DNA of 64,000 bases, from positions 20,977,029 to 21,041,028 of the forward strand of contig NC_092646.1 in NCBI RefSeq assembly GCF_039555335.1, given 5' to 3'. A program made the position numbers and the translations under genes. The notes beneath the pieces were generated by a model that worked only from the letters and a program-made list of their open reading frames with translations, was not told the DNA's origin and did no database searches. How positions within the stretch are numbered: position 1 is the stretch's first letter; the number at the start of each line of letters is the position of its first letter. This DNA comes from Amphiura filiformis. Lineage: Eukaryota > Echinodermata > Ophiuroidea > Amphilepidida > Amphiuridae. Shown one piece after another: positions 21,170 to 33,800 of the stretch.

Positions 21170-24098
21170 TTTTGATACACCACTTTTGATACGTATGAAA
21201 AATGTATGAAATAAAAGGCTTTGAATTGGAACCCTCATTTCATACACTTTTATGTATCAAAACTGTATCAAATTAACATTGCATACACATTTTATACATA
21301 TCAAAAGTGTATCAAATGCCAAGATAATGTATCAAAAAAGTATCAAATGAAATGTATCCTTTCATTTCATACATATTTGATACATAATTATATCAAAAGT
21401 GTATCAAATAAGTAACTGTATCAAATCAGGGTTCCAATTTAAACTGTATCAAATTAGCGTTCAAATTTTTATCCTTTCATTTCAGACACATTTCATACAT
21501 AATTTATTTCAAAAGTGTATCGAATATGTTACTGTATCAAATGAGGGTTCCAATTTAAACTGTATCAAATTAGCGTTCAAATTTTTATCCTTTCATTTCA
21601 TACACATTTCATACATCATTTATATCAAAAGTGTATCGAATATGTTACTGTATCAAATGAGGGTTCCAATTTAAACTGTATCAAATTAGCATTGAAATTT
21701 TTATCCTTTCATTTCATACACATTTCATACATAATTTATATCAAAAGTGTATCGAATATGTTACTGTATCAAATGAGGGTTCCAATTTAAACTGTATCAA
21801 ATTTTCGTTGAAATTTTTATCCTTTCATTTCATACACATTTCATACATAATTTATATCAAAAGTGTATTGAATATGTTACTGTATCAAATGAGGGTTCCA
21901 ATTTAAACTGTATCAAATTTTTGTTCAAATTTTTATCCTTTCATTTCATACACATTTCATACATAATTTATATCAAAAGTGTATCGAATATGTTACTGTA
22001 TCAAATGAGGGTTCCAATTTAAACTAACAAATTTATGTTCAAATTTTTATCCTTTCATTTCATACACATTTCATACATAATTTATATCAAAAGTGTATCG
22101 AATATGTTACTGTATCAAATGAGGGTTCCAATTTAAACTGTATCAAATTTGCGTTCAAATTTTTATCCTTTCATTTCATACATATTTCATACATAATTAT
22201 ATCAAAAGTGTATGAAATATGAAACTGTATCAAATCAGCGTTCCAATTTAAACTGTATCAAATTAACATTCAAATTTTTATCCTTTCATTTCATACATAT
22301 TTCATACATAATTTATATCAACAGTGTATTGAATATGTTACTGTATCAAATCAGGGTTCCAATTTAAACTGTATCAAATTAACATTCAAATTTTTATCCT
22401 TTCATTTCATACACATTTCATACATAATTTATATCAAAAGTGTATCGAATATGTTACTGTATCAAATGAGGGTTCCAATTTAAACTGTATCAAATTTATG
22501 TTCAAATTTTTATCCTTTCATTTCATACACATTTCATACATCATTTATATCAAAAGTGTATTGAATATGTTACTGTATCAAATCAGGGTTCCAATTTAAA
22601 CTGTATCAAATTAACATTCAAATTTTTATCCTTTCATTTCATACACATTTCATACATCATTTATATCAAAAGTGTATCGAATATGTTACTGTATCAAATG
22701 AGGGTTCCAATTTAAGGTTATTAATTATTTTAAACTGTTGTGATTTGGTAGTTCATATCATCTTCACTTAATGGTAGTGAGCTTTGGCAAAAACTGCATT
22801 GCTCAATTCATAGCGGCGTGTAGAAGAATTAAAATATCACTGATATACTTTTATAGGTGCTGCAGTTCTTGAGTTACGTTGTAAAGAGGGCTGAAACAAC
22901 AACACTTTTGTAAAACGTACATAACTAATTAACAACAATAAATTAAGCAACTTTGCAAAGTATACGATTTGTAGAATGAACTTTTGCAAAACATCAAGGT
23001 GTTAATTTTCAATAATATATTGATCTAGATAGTGCAAATCGTTTTTTAGGCTGCTTCGACAAACGATACCTCGTCTACCCTTAAACTATCAAATTAGGGT
23101 TGAAATTTTTATCTTTTCATTTCTTACACATTTCGTACATAATTATATCAAAAGTGTATGAAATATGTAACTGTATCAAATCAGCGTTCCCAATTTAAAC
23201 TGTATCAAATTAGCGTTCAAATTTTATCCTTTCATTTCATACACATTTCATACATAATTATATCAAAAGTGTATGAAATATGTAACTGTATCAAATCAGG
23301 GTTCCAATTTAAACTGTATCAAATTAGCGTTGAAATTTTTATCCTTTCATTTCATACACATTTCATACATAATTTATATCAAAAGTGTATCGAATATGTT
23401 ACTGTATCAAATGAGGGTTCCAATTTAAACTGTATCAAATTTATGTTCAAATTTTTATCCTTTCATTTCATACACATTTCATACATAATTTATATCAAAA
23501 GTGTATTGAATATGTTACTGTATCAAATTAGCGTTCAAATTTTTATCCTTTCATTTCATACACATTTCATACATCATTTATATCAAAAGTGTATCGAATA
23601 TGTTACTGTATCAAATGAGGGTTCCAATTTAAACTATCAAATTAGGGTTGAAATTTTTATCCTTTCATTTCATACACATTTCATACATAATTATATCAAA
23701 AGTGTATGAAATATGTAACTGTATCAAATCAGCATTCCAATTTAAACTGTATCAAATTAGCGTTCAAATTTTATCCTTTCATTTCATACACATTTCATAC
23801 ATAATTATATCAAAAGTGTATGAAATATGTAACTGTATCAAATCAGGGTTCCAATTTTAACTGTATCAAATTAGCGTTGAAATTTTTATCCTTTCATTTC
23901 ATACACATTTCATACATAATTTATATCAAAAGTGTATCGAATATGTTACTGTATCAAATCAGCGTTCCAATTTAATCTGTATCAAATTAGCGTTGAAATT
24001 TTGATCCTTTCATTTCATACACATTTCATACATAATTATATCAAAAGTATCAAATATGTCACTGTATCAAATCAGCGTTCCAATTCTAATGCTGGCCA
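21163..24098 (+). repeat. ~118-bp satellite array built on TATCAAAAGTGTATC
   Basis: About 23 units of roughly 116-120 bp share AGGGTTCCAATTTAAACTG, TTTTTATCCTTTCATTTCAT, ACACATTTCATACATAATTT and TATCAAAAGTGTATCGAATA. The first ~250 bp is a looser mix of the short word. The array is interrupted by an insertion at 22716-23080. Long open frames through it are a by-product of repetition. Confidence 0.93.
22716..23080. mobile_element. TTAA-targeted insertion, 365 bp
   Basis: TTAA is present on both sides (22712-22715, 23081-23084). Deleting the insert plus one TTAA restores the array text CCAATTTAAACTATCAAATT, which is seen uninterrupted at 23624. The ends are only weakly inverted (GGTTA against TACCC). 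The TTAA target fits piggyBac- or Kolobok-type non-autonomous elements. Confidence 0.72.
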
Positions 24099-24111
24099 GC
24101 GGGACCGCCCT

Positions 24112-24305
24112 ATTTTTGATACATGCCATTTGATACACTTTTGATATAGTTTTTTGATACACTTTTGATACAGTTTTTTATACACTTTTGATAGTTTTTT
24201 TGATACACTTTTGATGGTTTTTTGATACACTTTTGATACAGTTTTTATACACTTTTGATACACTTTTGATACAGTTTTTGATACACTTTTGATACAGTTT
24301 TTCAA
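24112..24305 (-). repeat. Short-word satellite block, opposite orientation
   Basis: A dense run of TTTTTGATACACTTTTGATA words, the reverse complement of the core in the preceding array. A strand switch therefore occurs at about 24100, next to the GC-rich GGCCAGCGGGACCGCCC segment. Confidence 0.85.
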
Positions 24306-25008
24306 ATTTCAAAATTGGTCCAATCAAGCTCAAATTCAACAAGAATTATCCTTACATGATCTAAACATATTTGCAAACATTAATGACCCCAAAGTGAAGG
24401 GGTCAAAGGTCAAATTTTGAAATTAGTCTAATCAAGCTCAAATTCAACACTGCCCTCTACTGCTAATGCTGACCTCTAGCACTTTCCCCCATCACGGAGC
24501 AGCTCAATGCACTTTCCCCTATCAACGTTCAAAATTACAACGCAATAGGATAAATGTGTGAGAAAGTCTTGCAAAAAAGAAGCAAAACCCAAACAAAATG
24601 GAACATACATACATCAGAGGGCCTGCTTGGAATGCAGTGCTTGTCACTGAAGTTGTTACCCTCAATAAAGAGACAAAAAGGCTACCAATAACATCTACTA
24701 TACAGGCATGTGCTATATTCATGCTTAATACATATACATTGAGGCCCTATATATAATATATAGTAAGCTTACCTTATCAGAACAAAGTCAGATATTTCCT
24801 CTTTAATCACAGTCCCTGATTACAACTACATTGTAACCTAATGTGCAGTCTACAAGCATGTTTGTATCTTCATCATGATAAATAAAACACCATAATTTGC
24901 TCTAAAATACAGTACATTTCCAAATGCAAATCCTGGTGTTAACTGCATACATGCCACATGGGCAAATTTGAAAATGATGAGTCATTATCTAGACATGTGA
25001 TCAGTTAT
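24306..25008. other. Unique spacer between satellite blocks
   Basis: Contains a short duplicated segment (AATCAAGCTCAAATTCAACA at about 24327 and 24430). No gene recognised. Confidence 0.4.
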
Positions 25009-25615
25009 TGATACAGTTTTGATACACTACAAAAGGTCAAGTTTATGAAAGCCCAATTTGATACACTTTTGATATACCTCTAGCCACCCAAAATAAACTA
25101 CGTCCAATTTAATACGCTTTTGATACACTATAGGCAGCCAGAATTTGACCAAGTCCAATTTGATACACTTTTGATATACCTCTAGCCACCAAAAATTAAC
25201 TAAGTTCAATTTGATACACTTTACATACACTATAAAACAGGCAAAGTCCAATTTAATACACTTTTGATACACTGTATGCAGCCAGAATTTGACTAAGTCC
25301 AATTTGATACACTTTTGATATACATCTAGCACCAAAAAGTTCACTTTGATACACTTTACATACACTGAAAAACTGCAAAGTCCAATTTGATACACTTTTG
25401 ATACACCACAAGCATGGCCAAAATTAACTAAGTTCAAATTCGATACACTTTTGATACATTTTTGATACAGTTAGGTGGTATTTGATACAGTTTTGATACC
25501 TTATATTTTCAGTTGATACATTTTCAATACACCATTTGTATATCAAAACTGTATCAAATTGCTGTTTGATACAGTTTTAATACACTTTGATACACTTTTG
25601 ATACACTTCTTGCTG
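25009..25615 (-). repeat. Satellite with TTTGATACACTTTTGATA core, reverse orientation
   Basis: About ten occurrences of the core are separated by 40-60 bp of spacer that itself repeats (GCAGCCAGAATTTGAC, TATACCTCTAGCCACC). Two or three spacers alternate, giving a higher-order pattern. It is the same word as 21163-24305 but with different spacers. Confidence 0.85.
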
Positions 25616-25689
25616 TATAGAATTTCTGCTAGGGTCTGTAAACTGTTGGAAATGGATTTTCCCAAACATTCTGATAGTAACACAGTGGG

Positions 25690-25985
25690 TGTGGTCAGGT
25701 TTGGCTTTTCCAGATGAAGTCCTTACCCCCTATTGAAGACATGACCTTAACCTCCCACATAGGGGGTGTATAGATTTCAAATGGAGTCACCCGTTCATGT
25801 AACTCCATTTGAAATTCACACTCTGTATGTGGAAGATTATGGTCATGCACAGGGGGTCTAGATTTGAAATGGAGACAACCACTCAGGTAACCCCATTTGA
25901 AATTCAAACTCCGTATATGGAAGATTAAGGTTATGTCTTCCATAGGGGGTGTATGGATTTCAACTGGAATAGCCCATTTCAGTGC
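25690..25985. repeat. GTGGAAGAT/ATCTTCCAC palindromic dispersed repeat
   Basis: It alternates GGGGGTGTA...TTTCAAATGGAGTCA blocks with their reverse complement CCATTTGAAATTCACACTC. It belongs to a family also seen at 28095-28265, 51120-51290, 53200-53350 and 59735-60025. The modular inverted structure, without coding capacity, suggests a MITE-like or satellite-like family. Confidence 0.75.
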
Positions 25986-26417
25986 ATGCTGTTCTCTATC
26001 TTAATAAGTTTAAAATATTGGATCATAAATGTCAGTGTTTTAAATATTATATTTGTAATCTGTTGTCATTATGTAAAAATAAATGGTTTTCATAAGATCT
26101 AGACTGAAATTAGCCCTGTACATTCTACTGCAAATATGATGCAGCACATTAGAAGGGGGGACTTTGCAGGTAAAATTAATTCAGCATTCTGCTTTGAAAG
26201 CATTTTGCAAGCTTTAAAATGACACCCCATTTGCTCAAATTGATCAAGGCATTTATATTTTATAAGTGCAAAAGTATCCAAATCTTGTAATTTTCTTTTT
26301 ATGTATTTGTTTCTATTTTATTCTTTATCTTGAAAAGCACCTTGCCACAAAGTCCCTCCTTTTGATGTGCTGCATCACAAATTATGATGGCATTTTTGTT
26401 GTACATGTAGTATTATA
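25986..26417. other. Spacer with inverted repeat
   Basis: TGATGCAGCACATTAGAAGG at 26137 is mirrored by CCTTTTGATGTGCTGCATCA near 26360. This gives a ~240-bp hairpin-capable unit, probably another small element. Its outer ends were not resolved. Confidence 0.5.
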
Positions 26418-27446
26418 CAGCCTGTCTCAAAAAAAATTGTGCAAGTGAAAAGCGCCCTCTCTAGCAATTATAAAATATGGTTGTGACATAATGCTTACAT
26501 CAACGTCAGGGCGTAGTCTTAGCTCTCAAATGCCGTTTGTTCTGTTCAATTTGTTTATTTTAATCTCGAGATATGCTTAGTTAAAGACGAAAGGGTAAAA
26601 TCACAATTGTGCCACTTTTACTAGGGAAGAGGGCTATACATGTAACAGTGATAGCATCAAGTTTATCAAGAGTTCCCTTCGTGAAATCAAAATAATGCAT
26701 CAATTACACAATACAAAATGTTTTTGACTGTTTTTACTGTTTCATCATGATGCAGGAATGACGATTCTCTATTAAAAACAGTGATAGCATCAAGTTTATC
26801 AAGAGTTCCCTTCGTGAAATCAAAATAATGCATCAATTACACAATACAAAATGTTTTTGACTGTTTTTACTGTTTCATCATGACGTAGGAATGATGATTC
26901 TCTTTTTTCACTTAAAAGAGATTAAAAGATAAATAAATATTTAACATTCTGCTGTAAAAATTAAATACATGTGCATGTCAATGATTTTATCATGGTAAAT
27001 ACTGTTCTTTTAGTCACTTAAGACGTACATGTCACTTAAGACAAACAAATATTGCGCACTTATATATGCGCATGTTATAGATTAATGAACGCGTATTACT
27101 TGTTGGGAGAGATATTAGACAAAATAATGCACGCGTGCTGATGTTGATGCGTCTAATGCATGCGCCCCGAAAGGGAGAGTGCATTAGACGCATCAACATC
27201 AGCTATCATTGATTTACATGTGTACAGCTCTCTTCCCTAGTAAAAGTGGCACAATTGTCATTTTACCCTTTCGTTGTTAAATAAACATATCTCAAAATTG
27301 GTACAAGCAAATTGAACAGAACAAACGGCATTTGAGAGCTAAGACTGCGCCCGTAACGTTGATGTAAGCATTATGTCACAACGATATTTTCTAATTGCCA
27401 AAGAGGGCGCTTTTCACTTGCACAATTTTTTTTTTGAGACAGGCTG
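26418..27446. mobile_element. Long-TIR element, 1029 bp, TA target
   Basis: Inverted arms of about 220 bp start CAGCCTGTCTCAAAAAAAAT and are flanked by TA (26416-26417, 27447-27448). The arms end around the shared segment TTCCCTAGTAAAAGTGGCAC. Inside, a ~120-bp unit (TGATAGCATCAAGTTTATCA...) is tandemly duplicated (26649 and 26779). No transposase. The TA target and CAG end suggest Tc1/mariner-like mobilisation in trans. Confidence 0.82.
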
Positions 27447-27448
27447 TA

Positions 27449-28094
27449 TAAACATTTTCCAGTGCATAGTACAAGAAACAGTGGTGTCACCAGAATTAGT
27501 TTTGAGGAAAGGGGGATATTAAAGTCAATTTTTAGGGGTCTGAAAATTTGGCAAATTCTGCCCCAAATATTGGAATTTTCTTTGCTTTTTTTTTTTTTTT
27601 TGGTGGTGGGGGGGTTCAAACTCAGGGGACGAAGTCCAAGATGTGGTGGTGTGTGTGTATGTGTGTGTTTTGGGGGTGGGGGGGTGAAAAGCTTATAACT
27701 AAAAACAGATTTTTACAAAAAATATTGGGAATTCCAAGGGCAAAATTTTGCTTAAAATTTGGGAATTCCAAAAAGTGCTTTTGATGGGAATTCCCAGTGG
27801 CACATCAAAAACTTACAATTTTTTTTTAGGGGGGTAGAGGGGATTCCCATTTCTGATGAAACATGCCTCTTTTTCTTGGGAAATCACATGGCAAAAGCTC
27901 ACAATTTGTATTGCGATTCCCATGTCTTCTGTGGGGGTGTACCATTATATTTAGCCCATTTTGAATGTTTCTGGGTGTGACTTTCATTTCCTCATTTTGA
28001 TAAGCACCCCACAAAAATTACTGGAAAATTCTTTTGTATTTCAGCAATGGAAAAGTGGGCTAATCCATTTTATGACCATGCTCTCCCTGCTGTC
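27449..28094. other. Low-complexity, no gene
   Basis: T-run at 27582-27600, G/T-rich tract at 27601-27690 and loosely repeated GGGAATTCCxA words. No coding assignment. Confidence 0.5.
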
Positions 28095-28265
28095 GATTTG
28101 TGCTATATCTTCCACAGGGGGAGTATGAATATCCAATGGATTTAGCACATTAATCAAATGTAGCTGCCTAATGTAGTCATTACATTTAAAAATCACACAC
28201 TCCTGTGGAAGATCTTTCTAATATCTTCCACAGGGGTAGTGTAGATTTTAAATAGAAAAGCACAT
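28095..28265. repeat. ATCTTCCACAGGGG family repeat copy
   Basis: ATCTTCCACAGGGG...TATGAATATCCAATGGA and its inverse. Same family as 25690-25985 and 59735-60025. Confidence 0.65.
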
Positions 28266-29530
28266 TTCAACTTACTCCCAGTAAACATACAATGTTTCAC
28301 AGAAAATGTTGAAATTAGGGTTATATAAAAGGTATAAAAAAAATTTAAGGTCATTGTGGGTTTCTCTAATCTTGTTCTATATTAATTAACATATTGTAAT
28401 ATACAGTTGTATACATTTGTATATTTGAATAAATCTATTTAGAAATATTTACATGTCACTTTGTCATAATTCTTGTGTGTGTCCTTTTCACAACAATAAT
28501 GTCAGCAACAAAATAACCTATCTGAGGAGGCACGCAATGTGCTCTCCCTAAAGATCCCTTATTTTTTTGCCAGATTGCTCCCCAAAGACCCCATTATGTT
28601 TCTTTTTTTCCCAAAGAAATCTATTCCCCCTCACCCCCCCCAAAAAACCCATTCTTTTTCTTGTTTTTTAAGTCTCCCAAAAATCCTCTTGCCGACCCCA
28701 GACCCCCATTTTTTCTTGTGTTTCTCCTAGAGGATAATTTTGGCTTCCAAGACCCTTTTTGTGGAAAAATTCCTATACTGTAAAAGTGCAACCAGAAGAC
28801 CCAATTTTTAGAATCTGGACCTGAAAGAACTCATTTTTAAGAATATTTTCATTTGACTTACTTCAAAGGACCCCAATTTCTAAGCATCTACCAACGAATG
28901 ACCCCCATTGTTTAGCATTTTCCCCTTAAATACACCTATTTCCGCACAATTTTGCCTCTGAAGACTCCCCATGTTGAAAGTTGCAACTTCCCATGTATCT
29001 CACATTACTGTTGGAGCACCTCCATTCCCCTCCCCCCAGGGCCAGTGCCGCCGACAAGGGGGGGGGGGTTAAGGGTGTGTTACACCCGGGGTCCTAGGGG
29101 ACCCGTAAAAATAAAGCAAGCATACCTGAATGGGTCCATAAAAAGCACAAGTAAAGAGACCTCAGGGGGCCTGTGCGATCATTTTACCCCGGGCCCGCAA
29201 TGGCTCTTGGCCACACTGCCCAGGGCTTTCTATTCACATCTGATGAGTTCAGGAGTAAAAACTGCTATCCATTTATCTCAATGTGAGCTACAGGCTATAT
29301 CAAAATGACTGTACCCATCAGTTTTTAGCGATTATATGAACAAGACTGCCTCATCAAGATGCAATATCATCAATTTTATTCAATTAATGTGATAATAAGG
29401 TTAAACTATAAATTTTGACGAGTTCAAGAGGATCCTATGTTGCATTTGGAAGAAGTGAGGCTATTCAATAAAATACCAAAACCAATGGGTACCAATCATT
29501 TTGATGTATCCTGTATCATCATCATCATCA
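28266..29530. other. Degenerate simple repeats, no gene
   Basis: 28560-28940 is a decayed tandem series of roughly 35-45-bp units (AAGACCCCxxTTTTT). 29030-29200 is G/C-rich with a GGGGGGGGG run, and its GGGGxCCxxGGGGCCC-type text recurs near 49220. No coding feature could be supported. Confidence 0.45.
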
Positions 29531-30400
29531 TCAGTCGGCTGCGGAGCAGGCGACTACAAGCTTTCTCCAACTAATGCGATCTTGGGCAAGCGAAACAATT
29601 TTGTTTGGCTGCAGCATCCCTTCAGTATCTCCCAGGAGGTGCTGGACATACTGTAAGTACAGTGTGCGCGGCAGTCCCGGTTTCCTCTTCCCATGTGGTG
29701 GAATATAAAGCGCATATTCTTTCACAGGCTCGCCATCTTCAAGACGCAGTATATGGCGAGAAATTTGAGTTGATGAATCTTGACTCTGGCAACCAGTGGA
29801 GTGGTGTTGGTCAGGTTGTAGATGGTTTCGCTTGGAATCCGATCCACACGCTTGATGTTTAACATGACTCTGTAGCAAGATGTTGCAAATGCATTGATCT
29901 TGTTTTCCATGTCCTTGGTAATTACCCATGACTCGCACCCGTACAGAAAGACAGTAACACACGTTGTCTGAAACAGCTTGATTTTTGTTTCGATTGGCAG
30001 GGACGGGCTTCTCCAAAGGCGTTCCAGTTTCCAGAAAGCTGCCCAGGCTAGTGCTTTTCTTCTTTTTAGGTCTCCAACACTAGAGCCCATCTTGGAACCC
30101 AAATACCTGAAGTCTGTGACATGGTTGATGGTACTACCATAGACTTCAAGTGCTGGTTGGCGTTACAGTTTGCAGTCATATATTCTGTCTTAGGTGCGCT
30201 GATTACAAGGCCTAGATCTGCTGCTGCAGTTGCAGTCCTAGTAAGCTGTGACTGGGCCCGGTCTATGGAAGATTCCAGCAGGGCAATATCATCAGCAAAA
30301 TCCAGGTCATTCAGCATCTTGGCAGGATACCTGCTTGACCGGCGTGGGTAGGTAACAATTCCAGCGTCAATTCCAGAAGTTGATTTCATCAGAAGGTAGT
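29531..30400 (-). pseudogene. LINE reverse transcriptase 3' end
   Basis: Minus-strand pieces in order: LDFADDIALLE (the Y/F-A-D-D catalytic motif of reverse transcriptase), then LGLVISAPKTEYM, then (new frame) KIKLFQTTCVTVFLYGCESW, then (new frame) LPRTLYLQYVQHLLGD and DRISWRKLV before a stop. This is the thumb and post-RT end typical of endonuclease-bearing LINEs. At least two frameshifts and loss of everything upstream make it a relic. The 3' end runs into a (TGA)n-type tail (plus 29515-29533), as in several non-LTR clades. The clade is not assigned. Confidence 0.8.
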
Positions 30401-32190
30401 CTACCAGGATAATAAACAGGAATTAGTAAATTAGTTAAACGTGAAAAAATGTGCTATGTTGATCATGGTTTTTAACATTTTCCTTGCAGTTTAAAGTCAT
30501 AGTGTCAATAAATTTAAAGCTACAATCTAGGAATTAAATGTTGCGCACTTGTACTGTCTTTTCCCACTTCAAAATGTTGGACAAAGCCATGTTGTTTGCT
30601 AAACAACTGGGGGTGCACTCAAGTTTCACAGTACATATGATCGATGCATGACAGGGGCGGATCCAGGATTTCGAGAAAGGCACTAGTTGAAGCGATGTAG
30701 TGGACCATTTTTGCACTATTAGTGTGTAAAATTTTAGTTTAATAAAGCCACAAATTTGTGAAATGAGCAGTCCATGAAGCCTTTTGTGGACAAGTTTTCG
30801 CTATTATTGTAGGCCTATAAATTGTGTTAAACATAAATTGGCGAAAGTGGGCACTTGTATATCGATATACGCAGGGGGTGTCTGAAGGGTGATGTTCCCC
30901 CCTCAGAAGTTAAACAATTTTGCAAAATGAAGACCGAATTGAAGTGATTCGGTGGACCATTTTGGCACTAGCGTAGGCCTAAGCCGCAAATTTGTGAAAT
31001 GGTTTTCCCTGTAGGCCTATAAATTGTGTTAACATAGGGCAAATGTCGAAAGAAGAGCGAAAATGGTCATTTGTTTATTTAACAACATTCTGCAAGGATA
31101 CTTCGTGGCAAACATGTGTATGACTTTCCCATAGTCAGTTTTCTTCCTTTCTTTCTTTTTACGTTGTTCCGTTTTCTTTTTTCTTTCTTTTCTTTCCTTT
31201 TTTCCCTTTCTTTTCTTTTCCTCTTTTCTTTCCCTCCTTCCCTAGTTTCTTTTCATTTTTTGAGATCTGCCAAAAGCGGGGCGGCACGGGCTGGCTGCGC
31301 CCCCCTCTAAATCCACGCATGATGCACGACATGCCCTAAATTACCCCAAAATGTAGCCGGCGTGGTTTTGCAACAAATTTTACCCCTCAACTGGACTATA
31401 GGCCCTATCTTAAAATTACTTTGCAGGAATTTATTTGAAAGGTTCTAATTTACACATTTTTGATAAAATACACCCCTTATTACATGGTGGTTTTTTTTAT
31501 GATTTTCTAATATTTATGTTTGGGTGATGGTCCTGCATGATGCAAATCAGAAACAAACAAAAAAAACCCAAAACACCGTAGGTAGGGGGCCTACACTAAA
31601 ATGACCCAAATATAGAATTTTTAAAAACATGTTATCAAGACCAAGAATTAAAAATATATAATTTTTAAAAACATTTGATCAAGACCTTGAATAAACCTGG
31701 CCTGAATGAGGGTGACCAAGAAAACGAACTTGGAAGAAGTCTAATGCAGCCTTGATGTAAGTCTAAACTTGCATGAGCTCAGTGGGGAAATCCCCTAGCG
31801 GGTTTTTAAATTAAGATTAAAACCATTTCCAAAAATTTGTTCCTGCGGGACTGTAGCTCGTTAAGTTCACAAGCCAATACTTTGTAAATGAAGAAGATGA
31901 ACATTAAATTAGTGTGCTTGATAAATAAATTCAAGTTTTATTCAAAATGACCCGGAAAAATGATACCCGAGAGATTTATGATACAGAAACACTTTAGAAG
32001 TTCGATCAATATTATTGATTGATTTGACACTGCCTCAAATCATTGCAGCTGTCGAAGGTTTGTGATTATTGTACCAGGTCCATATTATCTCCCAGCATAT
32101 GTACGAATTGTTCAGTTTTCCTGCATGTTATTGATTGTTACATAATCATAATAATGAACAGGTAAGAGCATTATGTAAAGCAGGCAATGG
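30401..32190. other. Non-coding spacer with pyrimidine tract
   Basis: A CT-rich run at 31135-31262 and two diverged copies of AATTGTGTTAA...GCGAAA text near 30820 and 31020, suggesting a ~200-bp duplicated unit. No gene recognised. Confidence 0.45.
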
Positions 32191-32517
32191 CATGCACAGC
32201 TTAAGCTTCCAGCCCCCCCCCCCAACTCAACAAAGTTGGCAACCATGTCCATGAGAGTTACCAAATCTTTCAAAGACCCCTCAAGGTGTCATCGCCCCGA
32301 TATCTTCATGGCAGAAATCGCCATGGTAGGTTGAATCCACAGCCACGCATGGCCATTTTGTTCCGACCTTTGAGACGCATGAGCCGGCGCGAGGAACATC
32401 CGACTAAGGCTACTGACAAACGGGACTGACAATAGCCGGCTGGTAATCGACCTCTCTGTGTGTGAGTGAGCATACACCATGATGAGGTCAATGGTCATCT
32501 GCTTTTAGACTGCTTGC

Positions 32518-33800
32518 ACGCGTGAGTGGAGCTAGCCTGGCGTTTCTTTACTTTAGGGGTTTTTATTCTTACATGTTTTAGCTGCCTTGTGGAAGTACAG
32601 TGTTATAACCCTAGATCCTGACTTTTAGACCACCCGAGCTATATAAGGTACAAATTGCAAATTTATCATATTAAACTTTTGCAACAAGGTTAAACATGTT
32701 CTCAACTGTACAAACATACCTTTTATTCCATCGAACAAGCTTTATTTTGTTCCAAAATTCACGCTTTTTATAGCTATTTTTGACGTAAAAGAGCTGGTAA
32801 CAAAACCGGTGATGCCAGCTCCGAAGTTTTCGCGTAGCACAAGCGCTTGATGTACGCTCGTTTTGACGGTAATTTACGCTAGCGTATCATGCCTTTTCAA
32901 TCGCGTTTGACATCGTTTTACTGCGTGGCGCAATTCTGCATTTACATTGTTTATTCAAAATGGCGAATTTCTCGAAAAACGTGATACATTTTACCCCGAA
33001 ATTTCCCTCATTACTCAAAGCCCTGCCCGTTTTTACAATATTTTAGCTTCTTGGATATCATCGGAAACATAGATTAGTAATATTAGGTAGGTCACTGTAT
33101 TTTTTAAGTTTTTTTTAGATGATTTTTACGATGAAAAATGGACGTTTTAAGCTTCTTTTCAAAAATTGGTTTTAGCTTGTTAAAAACCGGGTAAAAATCG
33201 TTTTTAGCTTGTTGGATATTTTTGCTAAATAGTTTAAAGCTTGACTCCTTAGATGAAACTTTTAGTTTAAGCTTGTTAGAATATTAAACCTTGATGAAAT
33301 AGTAATATTTTAGCCCTATATAGCGCGGGTGGTCTAAAAGTCAGGATCGCCACCCTAACCACCGGGGGTCACTAAGCTACCAAAGTGGTATGCATGCTCG
33401 TCACAGCACCTCAAAAATGGACCCTAAATGGCGTAATCAGTGTAGAAAAATTTCACCCCTTTATTGGCGTAAGGCTCTGAAAATCTTACCCCTAAAATAT
33501 GGCGTAATTTGGCGTAAGAAACTAAAATGGGCCCCTAAATGGCGTACACTCTAAAACAAACCCATGGAAATTGAAAAAGATACCCTAAACGTCAAACTTT
33601 ACCTGAAAAGCACCCTTTTTTCTAAAAACCTTGACACTGCCACAAGGCCAAAAATCGACCCTTTTTCGACGTTTTTGGGGAAGAGCATGCGTACCACTTT
33701 GGTATGCAAGTGACCCCGGCCTAACCAGTGCAGAAGGCAGCTATTACATGTAAAAATAAAAACCCCTAAAGTAAAGGAATGCCGCTAGCCTATACACTGC
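32518..33800. mobile_element. TIR element with ~110-bp arms
   Basis: The left arm (GCTAGCCTGGCG..TTTACTTTAGGGGTTTTTAT.. CCTGACTTTTAGACCACCCG) is inverted at the right. There the arm is split by the hAT MITE at 33362-33719. The interior is AT-rich without coding sequence. A related partial copy lies at 35248-35395. Confidence 0.65.
33362..33719. mobile_element. hAT-type MITE, 358 bp
   Basis: The inverted ends (CCGGGGGTCACTAAGC against CCGGGGTCACTTGC, then a shared CCAAAGTGGTA segment) are flanked by the 8-bp duplication CCTAACCA (33354-33361, 33720-33727). The interior contains repeated ATGGCGTAA words. It interrupts the right arm of the surrounding TIR element, so it is the younger insertion. 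Confidence 0.85.

Noticed and set aside
21163..25615. Open frames encoding repeated Tyr/Ile/Ser-rich peptides
   Set aside because: They are shadows of the satellite. Their frames change with unit indels.
31116..31310. A hydrophobic Phe/Leu-rich peptide
   Set aside because: It comes from a pyrimidine-rich low-complexity tract.
32289..32498. A minus-strand open frame between inverted repeats as a transposase
   Set aside because: It has no catalytic motif or DNA-binding motif, and an overlapping frame is equally open.
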